From: Aaosphaeria pasadenensis
Lineage: Eukaryota; Ascomycota; Dothideomycetes; Pleosporales
Direction of reading: 5' to 3'
Assembly (NCBI GenBank): GCA_022813625.1
Contig: JAKLMB010000050.1
Location: 62,001-126,000, forward strand
Length of the DNA: 64,000 bases
The translations under genes and the position numbers were made by a program. The notes under the pieces are model-generated. The model saw nothing but the letters and a program-made list of their open reading frames with translations, made no database searches and was not told the DNA's origin. The stretch's first letter is position 1, and each line of letters starts with the position of its first letter. This document shows positions 22,009 through 33,171 of the stretch, one piece after another.

Positions 22009-25000
22009 ATGGCTTGGGATCACTTGTCCATAACGAAGCCGCATTTGGTGTACATAATCCTGGGTGGCTTCACCAGCTTGTTCATGTTGTGCTCCTCCAT
22101 CATCAAGGAGCGACTGTACATCGGTGAAGCTACCGTTGCTACCATTTGCGGTATCATTTTCGGACCCCATGCAGCCAATTTGATCAATCCCCTTTCCTGG
22201 GGTAACACCGATCTGATCACACTCGAATTCTCTCGCATAGTCCTGGTTGTACAGTGTTTTGCCGTCGGAGTCGAATTGCCTCGAGCGTACATGGAAAAGC
22301 ACTGGAAATCCGTTACTCTGCTGCTCATCCCCGTCATGACTTTTGGCTGGCTCATTACGAGTCTGTTCATTTGGTGGATGTTTGGCTCCCATCTAAATTG
22401 GCTGGACAGTCTCTGCATCGCAGCTTGCGTTACTGCAACCGACCCCGTCCTGGCCTCCTCCGTCGTCGGAAAGGGCAAATTCGCCAAACGTGTGCCGAAG
22501 CATTTGAGAGATTTGCTATCCGCTGAATCAGGATGTAACGATGGAATGGCTTTTCCCTTCGTTTATCTTGCCGTGTATCTGATCCACTATCGTCCTCACG
22601 CAAACGAGGTGGCTTATCATTGGTTCGCCATCAGTATTCTGTACGAATGTGTTTTCGGTGCCGTATTTGGAGTCCTCGTTGGCTACTTTGCTCGTCGCGC
22701 TATTCGTTACGCCCATGAAAAGGATCTCATTGATCGAGAAAGTTTCCTTGTGTTTTACTTCGTCTTGGCTCTGTTCTGCGCCGGTTCCGGAAGTCTCTTA
22801 GGCTTGGACGACCTGCTCGTTGGCTTCGCTGCTGGTGTAGGGTTTTCAAATGACGGCTGGTTTTTGGAGAAGACCGAGGAAGCTCACGTATCTAACGTTA
22901 TCGATTTGCTCATCAATTTGGCGTTCTTCGTCTACTTCGGCACAATCATTCCCTGGGAGCAGTTCAACGCCCCAGAGGTCATTGGACTCACTCCATGGCG
23001 TCTGGTCGTACTCGGAATCTTTGTTCTCTTTTTCCGCCGCATTCCGATTATGCTGATGTTGAAACCCATCATTCCGGACATCAAAACCTGGCGCGAGGCT
23101 CTCTTTGCCGGTCATTTTGGTCCCATTGGCGTTGGTGGACTGTTCGTCGCCATCCTAGCACGAGCCGAATTGGAAACCGAAACAACAACGCCGCTGGCTG
23201 AGTTGCCAGAGGAGGGATTCCCTCATCTGAATGTCATTGAAATGATCTGGCCAATTACCTGCTTCTTGGTCATTTGCAGCATCCTAGTGCACGGCAGTTC
23301 CATCGCCGTCTTCACCCTCGGAAAACATATCAACACTCTCACCATCACAATGTCGTACACGACGGCCAATGAAGACGGCCAAAATTGGATGGACCGAATT
23401 CCCCGCATCCAATCCCGGTCAAGGACTTCCATGTCTCTTAGCCGTCGGCCTTCAGAATCTTCCATGGACGAGAAGGTTGATTCATCAGGCCCCGGTGGTC
23501 TACCTAAGAATTTCTTGCGGCGCCAAAAGGAAGACGATAGTCACAGCCGCGCAAGCTCTCTTCGCCCAACGGCTAGACGCAGGAAATGGGACACTGGAAA
23601 AGGGCCAGGCGGCCCCATTTCTGCATCTGCGATCGAGCCGGTACGGAATTACAACGAAAAGGACGATCTTGTCTCCCCTACCCAGGACTCTGATACTCTA
23701 GCTGGCGGTCCTAGCGACGACTCACCCGAGGGTTCTGCTACCAAAGAAAGGCGCAGACGTCACGAGTCCGAGGAGGAAATATACCAAGAGGGCGACAAGA
23801 CCGTTATCGAGGATGAAGAAGGAAATGTACTGGCTGTGAGAGATACTCGACATGAGTCAGGTGCGGAACGTAGACGGCGCGATGCCGAAAAGGCGCGGCG
23901 CGTCATGAAGGAGAAGGACGTCCAGCACGGTGTTGCACAGACTGAGCATGGTGGCAAGGTTGAAGAGGCTCCAGGAAAAGCAGTGGAAGCTATCAAGGAG
24001 GGCGTCGAACATCCCGGTCGATGGAACATGCGGAAACGAATGGAGAGCTTTTCAGGACGCCATCATCACGATGGTGAATCCCCAACTGCGCCTCCGCGTG
24101 CTCACAAACCCGCCCAGAAACGTGGTCCCGCCCTTGCATACCAGTTTGGAAATACGATCATCGTCGAGGACGAGGATGGTGAAGTTCTCAAGAAATACGA
24201 CATCCCAGCACCAGCCAAAGAACATGCCCGCCCAGGGATGGAGCGAAAGGGTACGGGAGCCCGTGCCATGGAGAGCATTCGAAACATGGGAGCTTTTGTC
24301 GGATTGCCAGCTCATCAGGTTGAAGATGGGCCCTCGAACGCACAGAAGAAGCCGCATGACGATGAGGGAGATGACGACCAAATTCGTTTTACCCTAGGTC
24401 CGAATGGAAGGCGAATGAGCAAAGCTGAGTTTATTGATCAAATGTCTAAACTAGATCCCAAGACTCGAGCGAAGCTCGTTGAGAACAGCGACGTGCCTGA
24501 GCGCGTAAAGGAACAGGCCAGGCAAGACGCGAAAGATGCATCGAGGCGCGGTGCCGCCTCGAACGCCAACGTTCCTCCTGTCGTCGGCGAAGAAGGGGAA
24601 GCTGAGATTCAGCGTATCGAATCGCCAGACGCCGCACGGGAGGGGAGGAAGCGAGGACCGGAAGGCTTGACGCTTGTTGATAGTGATGAAGAGGATATCC
24701 CGTTCCATTCTGTGCAAGAGGATCTTGCGAAGTACAAACTCGAGCATCGCACCGAGGGCGAGACCGCGGCTCAGCGACGTCGGCGTCTAGCAGAGCATGA
24801 CAGACGCCCGCCCAATAAGGACAGTGACAATGAAGACGCGGATGCAGATGACACCAGAGGAGATTATTTTGAGTCGCCTGCCGAACGCCGCCGCCTTGCT
24901 GCCACCGAGGGCTCGTCTTCGCCCGCTCGAACTGGAAGCGGCCGAACATCTCCTTCGCATGCCCATAAGTCCCGTATGGACGAAGGGGAGACTGCCGCCG

Positions 25001-25320
25001 AGCGCAAACGTCGTCTCGGAGCGCTTGGTATTGGTGATGACGCTGCGTCTGGCTCTGATTCCGAAGGCGAGGAGGCCGGTGACCCGCTCAAAACTGGACG
25101 TGGCACCCAGCACGGCGCGGCAGCAGGTGCAAGCACCGAGGAAAGACCAAAGGCTCCTGGCATCAGGTTTGCGGAGCAACCACGGCTTCCCACTAAAGAT
25201 GAGAGGAGAGCAGAAGACGATGCAGAGAAGGAAGTACCCGAAGCAAGTGGAAGCAAGAGAACGATTGGATTCGGCCGACTGAAAGTTGGCATCCACAAGA
25301 AGGAAAAGGACAGCAAATGA
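22009..25320 (+). CDS. Plasma-membrane Na+(K+)/H+ antiporter, Nha1/Sod2 type
   Basis: This single exon encodes 1103 residues. Residues 1 to about 440 form the CPA1 membrane domain. It carries the fungal N-terminal signature LSITKPHLVYIILGGF, GIIFGPHAANLINP, the ion-site motif ATDPVLASSV, and ESGCNDGMAFPF with its Asn-Asp pair. Later come GLDDLLVGFAAGVGFSNDGW and GPIGVGGLF. Family members export Na+, Li+ and K+ for protons at the plasma membrane, giving salt tolerance and pH/K+ homeostasis. The roughly 660-residue cytosolic tail is charged and disordered. It shows an internally repeated acidic motif (TVIEDEEGNVLAVRD and TIIVEDEDGEVLKKYD) and several copies of a GETAAxRxRRL motif. Long tails are normal for fungal Nha1 and regulate transport. 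A long pyrimidine-rich leader precedes the start. Confidence 0.93.
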   Translation: MAWDHLSITKPHLVYIILGGFTSLFMLCSSIIKERLYIGEATVATICGIIFGPHAANLINPLSWGNTDLITLEFSRIVLVVQCFAVGVELPRAYMEKHWKSVTLLLIPVMTFGWLITSLFIWWMFGSHLNWLDSLCIAACVTATDPVLASSVVGKGKFAKRVPKHLRDLLSAESGCNDGMAFPFVYLAVYLIHYRPHANEVAYHWFAISILYECVFGAVFGVLVGYFARRAIRYAHEKDLIDRESFLVFYFVLALFCAGSGSLLGLDDLLVGFAAGVGFSNDGWFLEKTEEAHVSNVIDLLINLAFFVYFGTIIPWEQFNAPEVIGLTPWRLVVLGIFVLFFRRIPIMLMLKPIIPDIKTWREALFAGHFGPIGVGGLFVAILARAELETETTTPLAELPEEGFPHLNVIEMIWPITCFLVICSILVHGSSIAVFTLGKHINTLTITMSYTTANEDGQNWMDRIPRIQSRSRTSMSLSRRPSESSMDEKVDSSGPGGLPKNFLRRQKEDDSHSRASSLRPTARRRKWDTGKGPGGPISASAIEPVRNYNEKDDLVSPTQDSDTLAGGPSDDSPEGSATKERRRRHESEEEIYQEGDKTVIEDEEGNVLAVRDTRHESGAERRRRDAEKARRVMKEKDVQHGVAQTEHGGKVEEAPGKAVEAIKEGVEHPGRWNMRKRMESFSGRHHHDGESPTAPPRAHKPAQKRGPALAYQFGNTIIVEDEDGEVLKKYDIPAPAKEHARPGMERKGTGARAMESIRNMGAFVGLPAHQVEDGPSNAQKKPHDDEGDDDQIRFTLGPNGRRMSKAEFIDQMSKLDPKTRAKLVENSDVPERVKEQARQDAKDASRRGAASNANVPPVVGEEGEAEIQRIESPDAAREGRKRGPEGLTLVDSDEEDIPFHSVQEDLAKYKLEHRTEGETAAQRRRRLAEHDRRPPNKDSDNEDADADDTRGDYFESPAERRRLAATEGSSSPARTGSGRTSPSHAHKSRMDEGETAAERKRRLGALGIGDDAASGSDSEGEEAGDPLKTGRGTQHGAAAGASTEERPKAPGIRFAEQPRLPTKDERRAEDDAEKEVPEASGSKRTIGFGRLKVGIHKKEKDSK

Positions 25321-27298
25321 GTGGGCGACGACTGTTGATTTGTTTTGAGCGCGTAATACCGATTTCGATTCCTTGATCATATCTTGGGGCATAGTTTTCA
25401 TTTCATCATGGCGTTTTCACAACCTACCAAGCATTCGCAATCTGATCTGTTGTTTCTCTTCTTTATCAAACTACATTCTGAGGTTCTTCCCGAGAGGCTG
25501 CGAGAGCGAAGAGAGCATGCACAGTGTAGCATTTTCAGCGTTTGCATATACTGCATATTCCAGATCATTTCACGTTCTATTGACGGCTGATGCTGAAGGA
25601 AATAGATTGTCTATGTCAAATGTGGATGAAAGGGATGAGGAGAATCCGTCTGACGGGTCAATCATTAAGATAGAGTTTTGCATGATCTCAGTATAATAGA
25701 TATATGGCCACTGAATGAAAGCATGAAAGAAACATCCAAAGATCATTGAGTTTGCCCATCTGGTGAAGTGACCATTGGTCTACCCTGAGGAGGAGGTCTG
25801 GTCTGGATGTGACGTTGGGCCAAGAAAAGAAGAACAAAAGCTATTGCTTTCACAAACTACAAGTAACAGTACTTTTTGACACGACATGGTTCATCTTTCT
25901 CTGTCAATATCCGTGCTCAATAGCTTCTTGCATAACTGCAGCAGCAAACGTCCTGAGAAAATCCCTCGTCACTTCTGCCCACATACATACGTTCAGCTGC
26001 AGTTGCTATGAGTCCATGACATTTCCCTCGCAACCAATCCTCGTGTCAAGCGAACGTCTTCCGCGCGGGATAATCATAAAATCACGTTCTATGGGCCAGA
26101 GTAGAATACGTGCCTCACAACATGCATGCATGTGCTCCCAAAAAGTCGACTCCAGTCTCACACGGGCGCAACCCCCCGTGCCCCCATCCCATCCGCCATG
26201 CGCTCGAACCCCAACAACGTCCAATGACATCCTACCCAAGACCTCGGCGCTGGGTGTGCGTTCGAATGTTCGCCAGCCCGGCGCCGCGCCGCGCAACGTT
26301 TGTATTATTTACCAGGTTCAAGGTGCTGCTGTAGGCATGCACACGCAATGAACGAGCCTGGGGATGTGTGCGCGTGCCGATGCTGGTCCTTTTCGTATGT
26401 GTGCGACAATGCACCCCTCAGTGTTTCTCGTCACTTCACATCCACGACAGTCTGACATGAACCGTGCACCGCCCACGTTAATCACTGCTGCGTTTGCTGG
26501 ATTTGGTAGGAGTTTGTCCAGGTTCTTGACTCGAGGGGTTCGAGGTGTGTGTGTGTCTATTTCTTGGAAAGACCAAATCGTGGACCAATTTGATCACCCT
26601 CTGCTTTGGCTTCTGGCATGGTCACTTCGGTTTATTTCCTAGTAAATAACTCTGGGAATGTGACATATCATAAGCAACTGACTGTGGCTCCAGAATACGA
26701 TAACTTTGCTTACTTCAAAGCTCAATCCTGAGACGGCTCCTACATGTATGTAAGCCTTGACAGGATTTCGATCCTCAACGACAAAGTCAACCGTTCGTGA
26801 ATTATTGATAAAGGATTTCAAACCCAGCACGCATCCTGTTACATAGAAGCAGGCGTCGTCCCTCCCCCTCAGCTTCTCTCTCTTACTGGCCCCCTTCTAG
26901 GACATGGCTTCGGCAACGGGGCGTAGATACACGGCGCAGCGTAACCTTTCCATCCCCTTTCCCCATGACTTGTGTTGCCCGTTGTTGCATTCGAGGACCA
27001 GAATGATGCATCGAGAACGAAGCAAAACCTTGCATGGGACTTGGCCTCACCGTTCAGTCATGCCGATCCATGCGTCGGGGGGCAGGCAACCCGTCTGCGG
27101 GCCGTAGCGACTTTAATGCTGTGGTCTTCCCCGGATTTCCTGTGGGGGTTGTGAAAGGAACTTCCATAGTGGATCCCCTCGTACGTCTAGACGCTCTACT
27201 AGTTATCATTCACACTTCTGTTATCGTTGCATTCCAACGCCACGAGCGCGTTGGATGATGTGGATACGAGTCTGCCAACAACCGCAGTTGACGACGAC
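25321..27298. other. 2-kb intergenic region
   Basis: The left end is the antiporter 3' UTR and the right end the promoter of the rhodopsin-domain gene. The intervening open frames (one of about 180 codons from 25809) have no family signature, and their composition is that of non-coding DNA. No repeat or RNA gene was recognised. Confidence 0.45.
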
Positions 27299-28779
27299 AT
27301 GGCGGAATCGAATGGCCCTGTTCTGGTGATCTCCCTATGGGTTATGACCGGCGTGACGCTCGGGTTCATTGCGTTGCGGTTCTTTTGTAAGAGCGTGTAC
27401 TCGCGACAACTAAAGGTCGACGATGCTATCTTGCTACTCGCTTGGGTACGTCTGCACTGTGCTATTGCACAACACATCAGTCCTTTGACCGCATCCCAAG
27501 AAGAAAGCAAAATTAACGAAATCATGACAGATTCTCACACTCATCTACTCTGCCCTCGTGACAAAATCCGTCGGCTATGGCCTGGGTAAACACCGAGCAG
27601 ACATTGACGACGGCAACATCCCCCACATGTTCAAATACATGTACCTGAGCGAGGCATTCACGCTCCTCGCCATCCCTATATCCAAGACGTCGTTTGCCAT
27701 CACGCTGCTCCGCCTCGTCTCCAGCCGATGGCAGAAGTACTTCATCTGCTTCGTCATCGTCACCATGAACGTGGCCATGTGGCTCACGGCCATCCTACTC
27801 TTCTTGCAATGCAGGCCTATTGCGAAGAACTGGGATAAGGACCTCGAGGGCTCGTGTTGGAAGTCAGAGGTGCAGGATCGGTATTCCATCTTTGCTGGAG
27901 GTATGTTTTACATCGCTTTATAGTTACCATTTCCCCTATTCTCCTCTACGGCTCTCCCCTTGTCATTGAAAAGACAGAGAGTGAAAACACAATAATGAAG
28001 TCCAAAACCCTTTTACTAGATGATGAAACTATGCTCACTCAACTCATTTTCCAACAGTCTACTCCGCCGTCCTCGACTTCATCCTCGCAGCATTCCCCTT
28101 CCTAATAATCCGCACCCTGAAGATCAACCTCTCAGAGAAGATCGGCGTCACAGTCTGCATGAGTCTCGGCGTCTTGTAGGTCACTCTCAATCCCCCCAAA
28201 TACCAATAAAAACAACTTCCCCCTCAGTTGAAAACTAAAAAAAACTAACAAAACCATTACAGAGCAGGAATAGCCGCCGCAGTGAAAACATCCTACCTCC
28301 CGGGCACCGGCAACTTCACCGACATGCCCTACCAAATCGCCGACCTGCTCATCTGGTCCAACGCCGAGTCTGCCGTTACCATCATGGCCGCCTCGATCCC
28401 CTTCTTCCGCGTGCTGTTCCGCAACGTCGGCGCGTCGTGGAGGGGCGAGGGCAAGAGCGGCGCCACGACGACTACGGGGCGAGGCTACGGCAGGAATAAG
28501 GGGAGGGGGAGTTACAGGTTGGGGAGTCTCGGGAGTGCGGGAGACGTTGGCGGTGATGACGTTGGTGGGGATGATGGGAGGAAAGCGGGCGTGCGGGTGG
28601 GTGTTGCTCTTAGCGATGATACGAGTGAGAGGGAAGATGGGATTACCTTCGTCGAGGACTACGATGAGGTGAGGAAAGCGCATGTTCGAGGTGCTGGCGT
28701 TGCGAAGACGCAGTCGCTGCAGGACGAAGAGTCGAGTATAGGGTACGTCGTGCGTGAGAGACCTGGGATTCGGTTTTGA
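27299..28779 (+). CDS. Fungal rhodopsin-domain integral membrane protein (PTH11/SAT-like)
   Basis: Four exons (27299-27445, 27531-27900, 28058-28175, 28263-28779) encode 383 residues. The pattern is the seven-span fungal rhodopsin fold. ISLWVMTGVTLGFIALRFFC is followed by the loop LKVDDAILLLAW (family signature D-D-A/W). Next come GYGLGKH, YMYLSEAFTLLAIPISKTSF with the conserved K-T/S-S-F-A element, and NVAMWLTAILLFLQCRPI, whose C-R-P-I with following W matches the family's CxPi.W signature. The fifth to seventh spans run from VYSAVLDFILAAFPF to the end of SVTIMAASIPFFRVLFR. The tail is Gly/Asp-rich. Members are plasma-membrane proteins of mostly unknown role; PTH11-type ones act in surface sensing. 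This one lacks a CFEM domain. An upstream in-frame TTG-initiated extension is not counted. Confidence 0.85.
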
Positions 28780-29424
28780 TGGGAACTGTCTGCTATTCGT
28801 TCGATGCCTTCTTTATGGTGGGTTTGGATAGTAGTTGCTTAGGGATGCGACAGTTAAGTATAGCAAATAATTCACATAATCAAATTTCCCCGTTGGGAGG
28901 CTTTTTGTTTACAAGGCGTTTCGTATGCGTGATGCATGTGTGCACTCTATTTCGAGTCTAATGTCTGCTTTTAGTCCTAGGGGTTGTTTACTCAACTTAC
29001 ACAAATTCTTTCCATCACCTGCTCCTCAGACCCCTTTCCTTCCGAAATGTTCAGCTCAACATTGTGTGCACACATCGTACCTGTATGCAGATAGACAATA
29101 TTGCCTTGCCATGTCGTGAAGTTCTCCGAATGCATTTTTCAATTGTGCCTACGTCAGGTAGGAAGAGGAAGGCTACTGGTACGAACTTGCACCAGCCAGT
29201 CGATTACACGAAAGTTAGATCATTTCCAATAGCGCATATTTGATTGATTCTTTTTTCCTACACACTATAGTAGCAGCCCTACGATACAGATATAGGGCAG
29301 AAGCTAGGCTCTTTTTTACTCGATTCGGAGAAACAACACCCAGAACGCCATGAGATGCATTTCCACTTATCTTTCCACCTTTCCGGATATCATCCATCCT
29401 TCCATCCATCATTCAGTTGATTGT
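28780..29424. other. Convergent intergenic region
   Basis: It holds the 3' flanks of the rhodopsin-domain gene and of EBP2. It is T-rich near 28870-29120 and no gene was seen. Confidence 0.5.
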
Positions 29425-30737
29425 TTACCTGGCATTGGCTCTCCTGTTCTTTCCAGGCCTCTGCTTGGAAGCATTGCCCTTCATCTTCTTATGCGAGAAG
29501 TCACGTCCATCTGCGCTGGAAATGGCGTCGTTGCTCTTGGAGTGCCTCTTCTTGCCTCCGAAGCCGTACTTTGCGTCCTTTCGCTGGCGCTTGTGGTTGG
29601 CCTGGCCGGACTGGTTGCGGCGATCAGCACGCGATGAGGGCGCGTCCATCTCGGTCTTGTCGAGCTCGACGTCGAATAAGTCTTCCTCCTTGGTGTTGGT
29701 GACCTCCGCGCCTTGTCGTTCTACAACACATTGTTAGCACTTGTTACGTAGATTGACGAGAAACAAGGGACAATCATACTTCTCTTCAAGAGGTTGATCT
29801 TCTCAATCGTGTCACGCTTTTCCTTGGCTCGCTCCTGCAACTTTGCGGTTTGTACCTGTTTGCCGAACTTCTTCAGGTCTCGCTGTCGTCGAGCCTCTGC
29901 AGCTGCCTTCTTGCCCGCAGCATCGTCCACCAACTTCTGCTTGATCTTGCCCATGTGTTCATCCGACTTGACCATCTCGGCGAAGTAGTCTGCAGGTCGG
30001 CTGAACGATACGCCCTCCTTCTTCAACTTGTCACGAGCATCCTTGACGGCCGCAAGGGACTGCTTGTAGAAAGCGAGTTCACGGTTGAGGTCGTCCTCGT
30101 CATCCTCGATCTCGGTAGGCTCGTCGGAGGTGATGGCCATGTGCTCGGAGAAAGCGAGCTTCGAGTACGGCAGCGAGATACGGTTCAATGCCGCAGTAAG
30201 GGCGGTAGTGTTGTTGATGGTAAGACGCTGGTGAGGGATAACATCACCCTTGTCCTCCGACGCAAGCGACTCGATATCCGAGAGAGGAATATCATCCTCT
30301 TCGGCCTCGGGGTCTTCATCCTCCTCATCGTCGTCATCGGAGCTACCCTCGCTGTCGCTGTACTCGAGCCTGGCAAGATCGATCGTAGGCCTATCTGGCA
30401 TGTCATCGTCATCAACATCGCTACCCTCCTCGTTCTCATCCTCATCCGTCTCCCATTCAGGCTCCGCAGGCTCCGCCGCCGCCGCAGCCTTAGCGGCCTT
30501 CTTCTTGGTAGCACCGTTCTTCGTGGCCTTCTCCTTCTTCGCCGACTTGTTCAATTCTTCCTGGACCTGGCTCTCGAGCGCAATGCCACCGTCCTCTCCA
30601 TCGTCCGAGGCAGCTTCTTCAGGGTTGTTCAATTCCTTCCTCTTCCTGGCGGCCTTCTCCTTCTTCCTCTGCTTCTCCAAGCGGATGTTGCGTCCCCGGT
30701 ACTGATCGAGCGCACTCTTGAGCTTCGTCTTCGCCAT
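29425..30737 (-). CDS. EBP2: rRNA-processing protein Ebp2 homologue
   Basis: Two exons on the minus strand (30737-29780, 29720-29425; 59-nt intron) encode 417 residues. The N-terminal half is a mix of Lys-rich and acidic low-complexity blocks, including DDDDEEDEDPEAEEDD. The conserved Ebp2 core starts at LTAALNRISLPYSKLAFSEH. It continues through DLNRELAFYKQSLAAVKDAR, GVSFSRPADYFAEMVKSDEH, MGKIKQKLVDDAAGKKAAAE and KKFGKQVQTAKLQERAK. The tail (AKYGFGGKKRHSKSND...KMKGNASKQRPGKNRR) is the basic nucleolar-type C-terminus. In yeast, Ebp2 is a nucleolar factor for 27S pre-rRNA processing and 60S subunit assembly, with Brx1 and Rrs1. The start is clear, with MAKTKLKSALDQYRGRN right after a short leader. 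It is divergent from the HSBP1-like gene, 475 bp away. Confidence 0.92.
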
Positions 30738-31212
30738 GGTTCGCTTAGTATGCGCTCAATTTGGCGCAATGGCAAAGTCAAGGGTATAGAATTCGTAACG
30801 TGAAGGGGTTGGTGGGCGAAGGAGAAAAAAGATTGGTATGTCGCGAAGAGCTCTCTTTCTCTGCCAGTTCCGCCCAAAATTTCCTGGAGGTCGAACTCTT
30901 GGCAGAGAAATTATTTAGGGTCGGCGCTAGCGTACTTGCTTTGCGCTCTCACCGCCCGCCGGATCCGGGCAAGCGCGGTAAGCGGAGCGCTTGTTTGAGA
31001 CGACATCACGTGTCGGTCCATTCCCGCGTGGAAAGCGCGGTATCGATAACATCTACTGTGTACAAACGAATGGGAGCGACGAACCGATCGACCCAACGAT
31101 TGAATCCACGAACCATTGTTCATTCTCGGTGAACTAATCAGTCAAGTTACACCCGAAACCCGATCGCGTTAAGAGCATACAGAGGGTAGTAAAAGCAACA
31201 ACAGTAACAAAA
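30738..31212. promoter_or_regulatory. Shared divergent promoter region, EBP2 / HSBP1-like
   Basis: The 475 bp between two divergently transcribed core genes must contain both promoters. No TATA box of good quality was seen on either side, as is usual for housekeeping genes. A CACGTG-related E-box-like site (ATCACGTGTCG) occurs near 31007. Confidence 0.5.
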
Positions 31213-31620
31213 ATGTCAACACCAAGAGCATCTACAGATCGCCCCGCGAGCGAGACAGCCGTAGGTCTACCTGTCTATACCTCTCCCTTTGATACATACC
31301 CCTTGTGCTAACGATTGTCATTCAGTCCATACTCAATGCAAGCACCGACAGCTCCTCCGCCGAACTGACGGCCGTAGTGGACGACCTGTTGAACCAACTC
31401 AACACCAAGTTCAGCTCCGTGAGTAGCGAGCTGTTATCCAAAAGTACGTTTCGGTGTCCTATCTTCCTCTCGTTTCCCTTCAAGGGGTGTAGTGGAACAT
31501 TAATTCTCGGTGATGCTGATGGAGAGGTTTTTAGTGGACGACATGTCTCGTCGGCTCGATAATCTCGAGGCAACTATTCAGGGCGGCGACGGCGGCAAGG
31601 GTTCTGGATCGGGGAAGTGA
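31213..31620 (+). CDS. Heat shock factor binding protein 1 (HSBP1)-like small coiled-coil protein
   Basis: Three small exons (31213-31260, 31326-31443, 31535-31620) encode 83 residues. The core ELTAVVDDLLNQLNTKFSSV followed by SSELLSKMDDMSRRLDNLE matches the single-helix HSBP1 family. It has the hydrophobic heptads and the M-D-D-M-S-x-R-x-D-x-L-E signature spanning the last splice junction. In animals HSBP1 binds the trimerisation domain of HSF1 and dampens the heat-shock response; it also supports WASH complex assembly. The fungal role is less studied. The Gly/Ser tail GGDGGKGSGSGK is not conserved in the family. The gene is too short and too split to appear as one open frame, but the spliced product is in frame throughout. 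Confidence 0.88.
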
Positions 31621-32024
31621 GGGGTGGGAACTCCTTGATCGTCGTTGAAAGGGGTGGGCTAGTGAGGACTAATGATTCCAACTGGTGAACGAGATATTTG
31701 CATTTTATTTCCGTGATGCTTAATCGCAAAGAGCATTGGGGACAGGACTCATGGAAGCAGGAGTTTTGGGTTTCTTATTTCCCTAGGTAGCTGTGATGGC
31801 TACATGCATATCAAACAACATTTCAGCGAGCAATTTTCAAAGAGTTCGTCAAGCAAAACGCCATGTCATTTTTCCATACATATACACACTAGGTGCCATA
31901 CACGCTAAAGATGGATACAGTCCAAGTAGTCCCAGTATTTTCATGCTCATTTAATCCCAAATTTGTAGGCGTAGCGAATCAATCGTCAGCCAGGGTGCGA
32001 TATCAGTCGGTCATCTATGCTGTT
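31621..32024. other. Convergent 3' flanking region
   Basis: It contains the 3' UTRs of the HSBP1-like gene and of the PDI gene. A CCTAGGTAG motif occurs near 31783. Nothing else was seen. Confidence 0.5.
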
Positions 32025-33171
32025 CTACAACTCGCTCTTCTCCTGTTCTCCCAAGAACTTCCTGAGGATGTTGCTGCGGCTGGCCAAATCATCGAGCTTC
32101 TCCTGGGCAAGGTTGCCCTTTCCGATCAAGCCTTGCAGCCTCTTCAACTCCTTCTCGGCGTAGCCCTTGTTGGCGGAGATCTTCTCGAAAACCTTGACGT
32201 AGTACTTAGCGTACTTGTCCTGCAGTCCCTCAGCAGCCTTCTTGGCCTCCTCAATGCCGTCGGCATATGCGGACTGGAACTTGGTAACAATGGTGTCGAG
32301 GGCCTCGATAGTGCCACCCGTAGCGTCAAGCCCACCTCCGACAGTGCGGTGGGTACCAGCGTTGGTGTTGATGAACTGCACGAAGTCCTTCTCGGCGCGG
32401 GCACCCTCATAAGGAAGCGCCTCGGTGGAGCCCTTCTTGAAGTACTTGATAGTAGGGTAGGAGGTGACGCCATGCTCTTCAGCGAGGGCCTTAGAGTTCT
32501 CGGCTTCGGCATCGACCTTAGCAACCAACACGCTGGGCTCGGTGACAAAGTCGAGAGCCAATTGTTCCCAGGTCGGGGCAAGGTTCTTGCAGTCTACATC
32601 GATTTAGTCAGCAAAGGTGTCTTTCTCCTCATAAGCAATTACATGCAATGTGAGACTTACGTCCGCACCATGGAGCAGTGAAAGCAACAAGCACATCCTG
32701 ATCCTTTCCAACCTTCTCCTTGAAAGAGGTGTTGTCGAGCATGGCAACCTGGCTGGGGAGCTTGCCCTTGGTCTTCGGTCGAACGCCAGTCTTGTCGGTA
32801 ATCCACTTCTGCAAGCTCTCGAGATCGCGGCCGCCATCGTACTCGGAGGGCTTGTCGCTCTTTCCGTCAAACCATTTCAGGGTTGGGAATCCCTGGACAC
32901 CGAACTTGCGTCCAAGCTCCTTGTGGTCATCGGCGTCGACTTTGGCGACGAGGACTTTGTCGGCGGCGTGCTGGAAGGTCGTGGCGAGCTCCTCGTAGAC
33001 GGGGGCGAGGTTCTTGCAATGGCCGCACCAGGGGGCGAAGAACTCGACGAGAGCGGGCTTTCCAGACTTGAGGACTTCGGCGTCAAAGTTCTTGGGGGTG
33101 AGGTCGACGACGGCGCCAGCGAGGACGGAGGGCAGGAGTGCCGTGAGGGAGACGGCGAGGTTGAGACGCAT
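32025..33171 (-). CDS. ER protein disulfide isomerase, ERp38/TigA type (two thioredoxin domains plus ERp29-like C-domain)
   Basis: Two exons on the minus strand (33171-32661, 32593-32025) encode 359 residues. A signal peptide (MRLNLAVSLTALLPSVLAGA) precedes thioredoxin domain a, with active site FFAPWCGHCKNLAPVYEE. A second domain a' has FTAPWCGHCKNL, its His codon split by the 67-nt intron. Cis-Pro sites lie in GFPTLKWF and SYPTIKYF. The C-terminal about 100 residues are helical (YAKYYVKVFEKISANKGYAE, KELKRLQGLI), as in ERp29/P5-like proteins. The protein should form and rearrange disulfides in secretory proteins in the ER lumen. It ends KSEL, a plausible but non-standard retrieval signal compared with HDEL/KDEL. 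The layout a-a'-D matches fungal ERp38 rather than classical four-domain PDI. Confidence 0.93.

Noticed and set aside
24787..25401. 204-codon minus-strand frame inside the Nha1 tail
   Set aside because: It is antisense to the charged low-complexity tail. It has no start context or family features.
25809..26351. 180-codon plus-strand frame in the 2-kb intergenic region
   Set aside because: No recognisable domain, and Cys/Ser/Thr-rich random-looking text. Without transcript evidence it is not supported.
29850..30803. 317-codon plus-strand open frame opposite EBP2
   Set aside because: It is antisense to a well-conserved coding exon, Leu/Val/Arg-rich, and without family signature.
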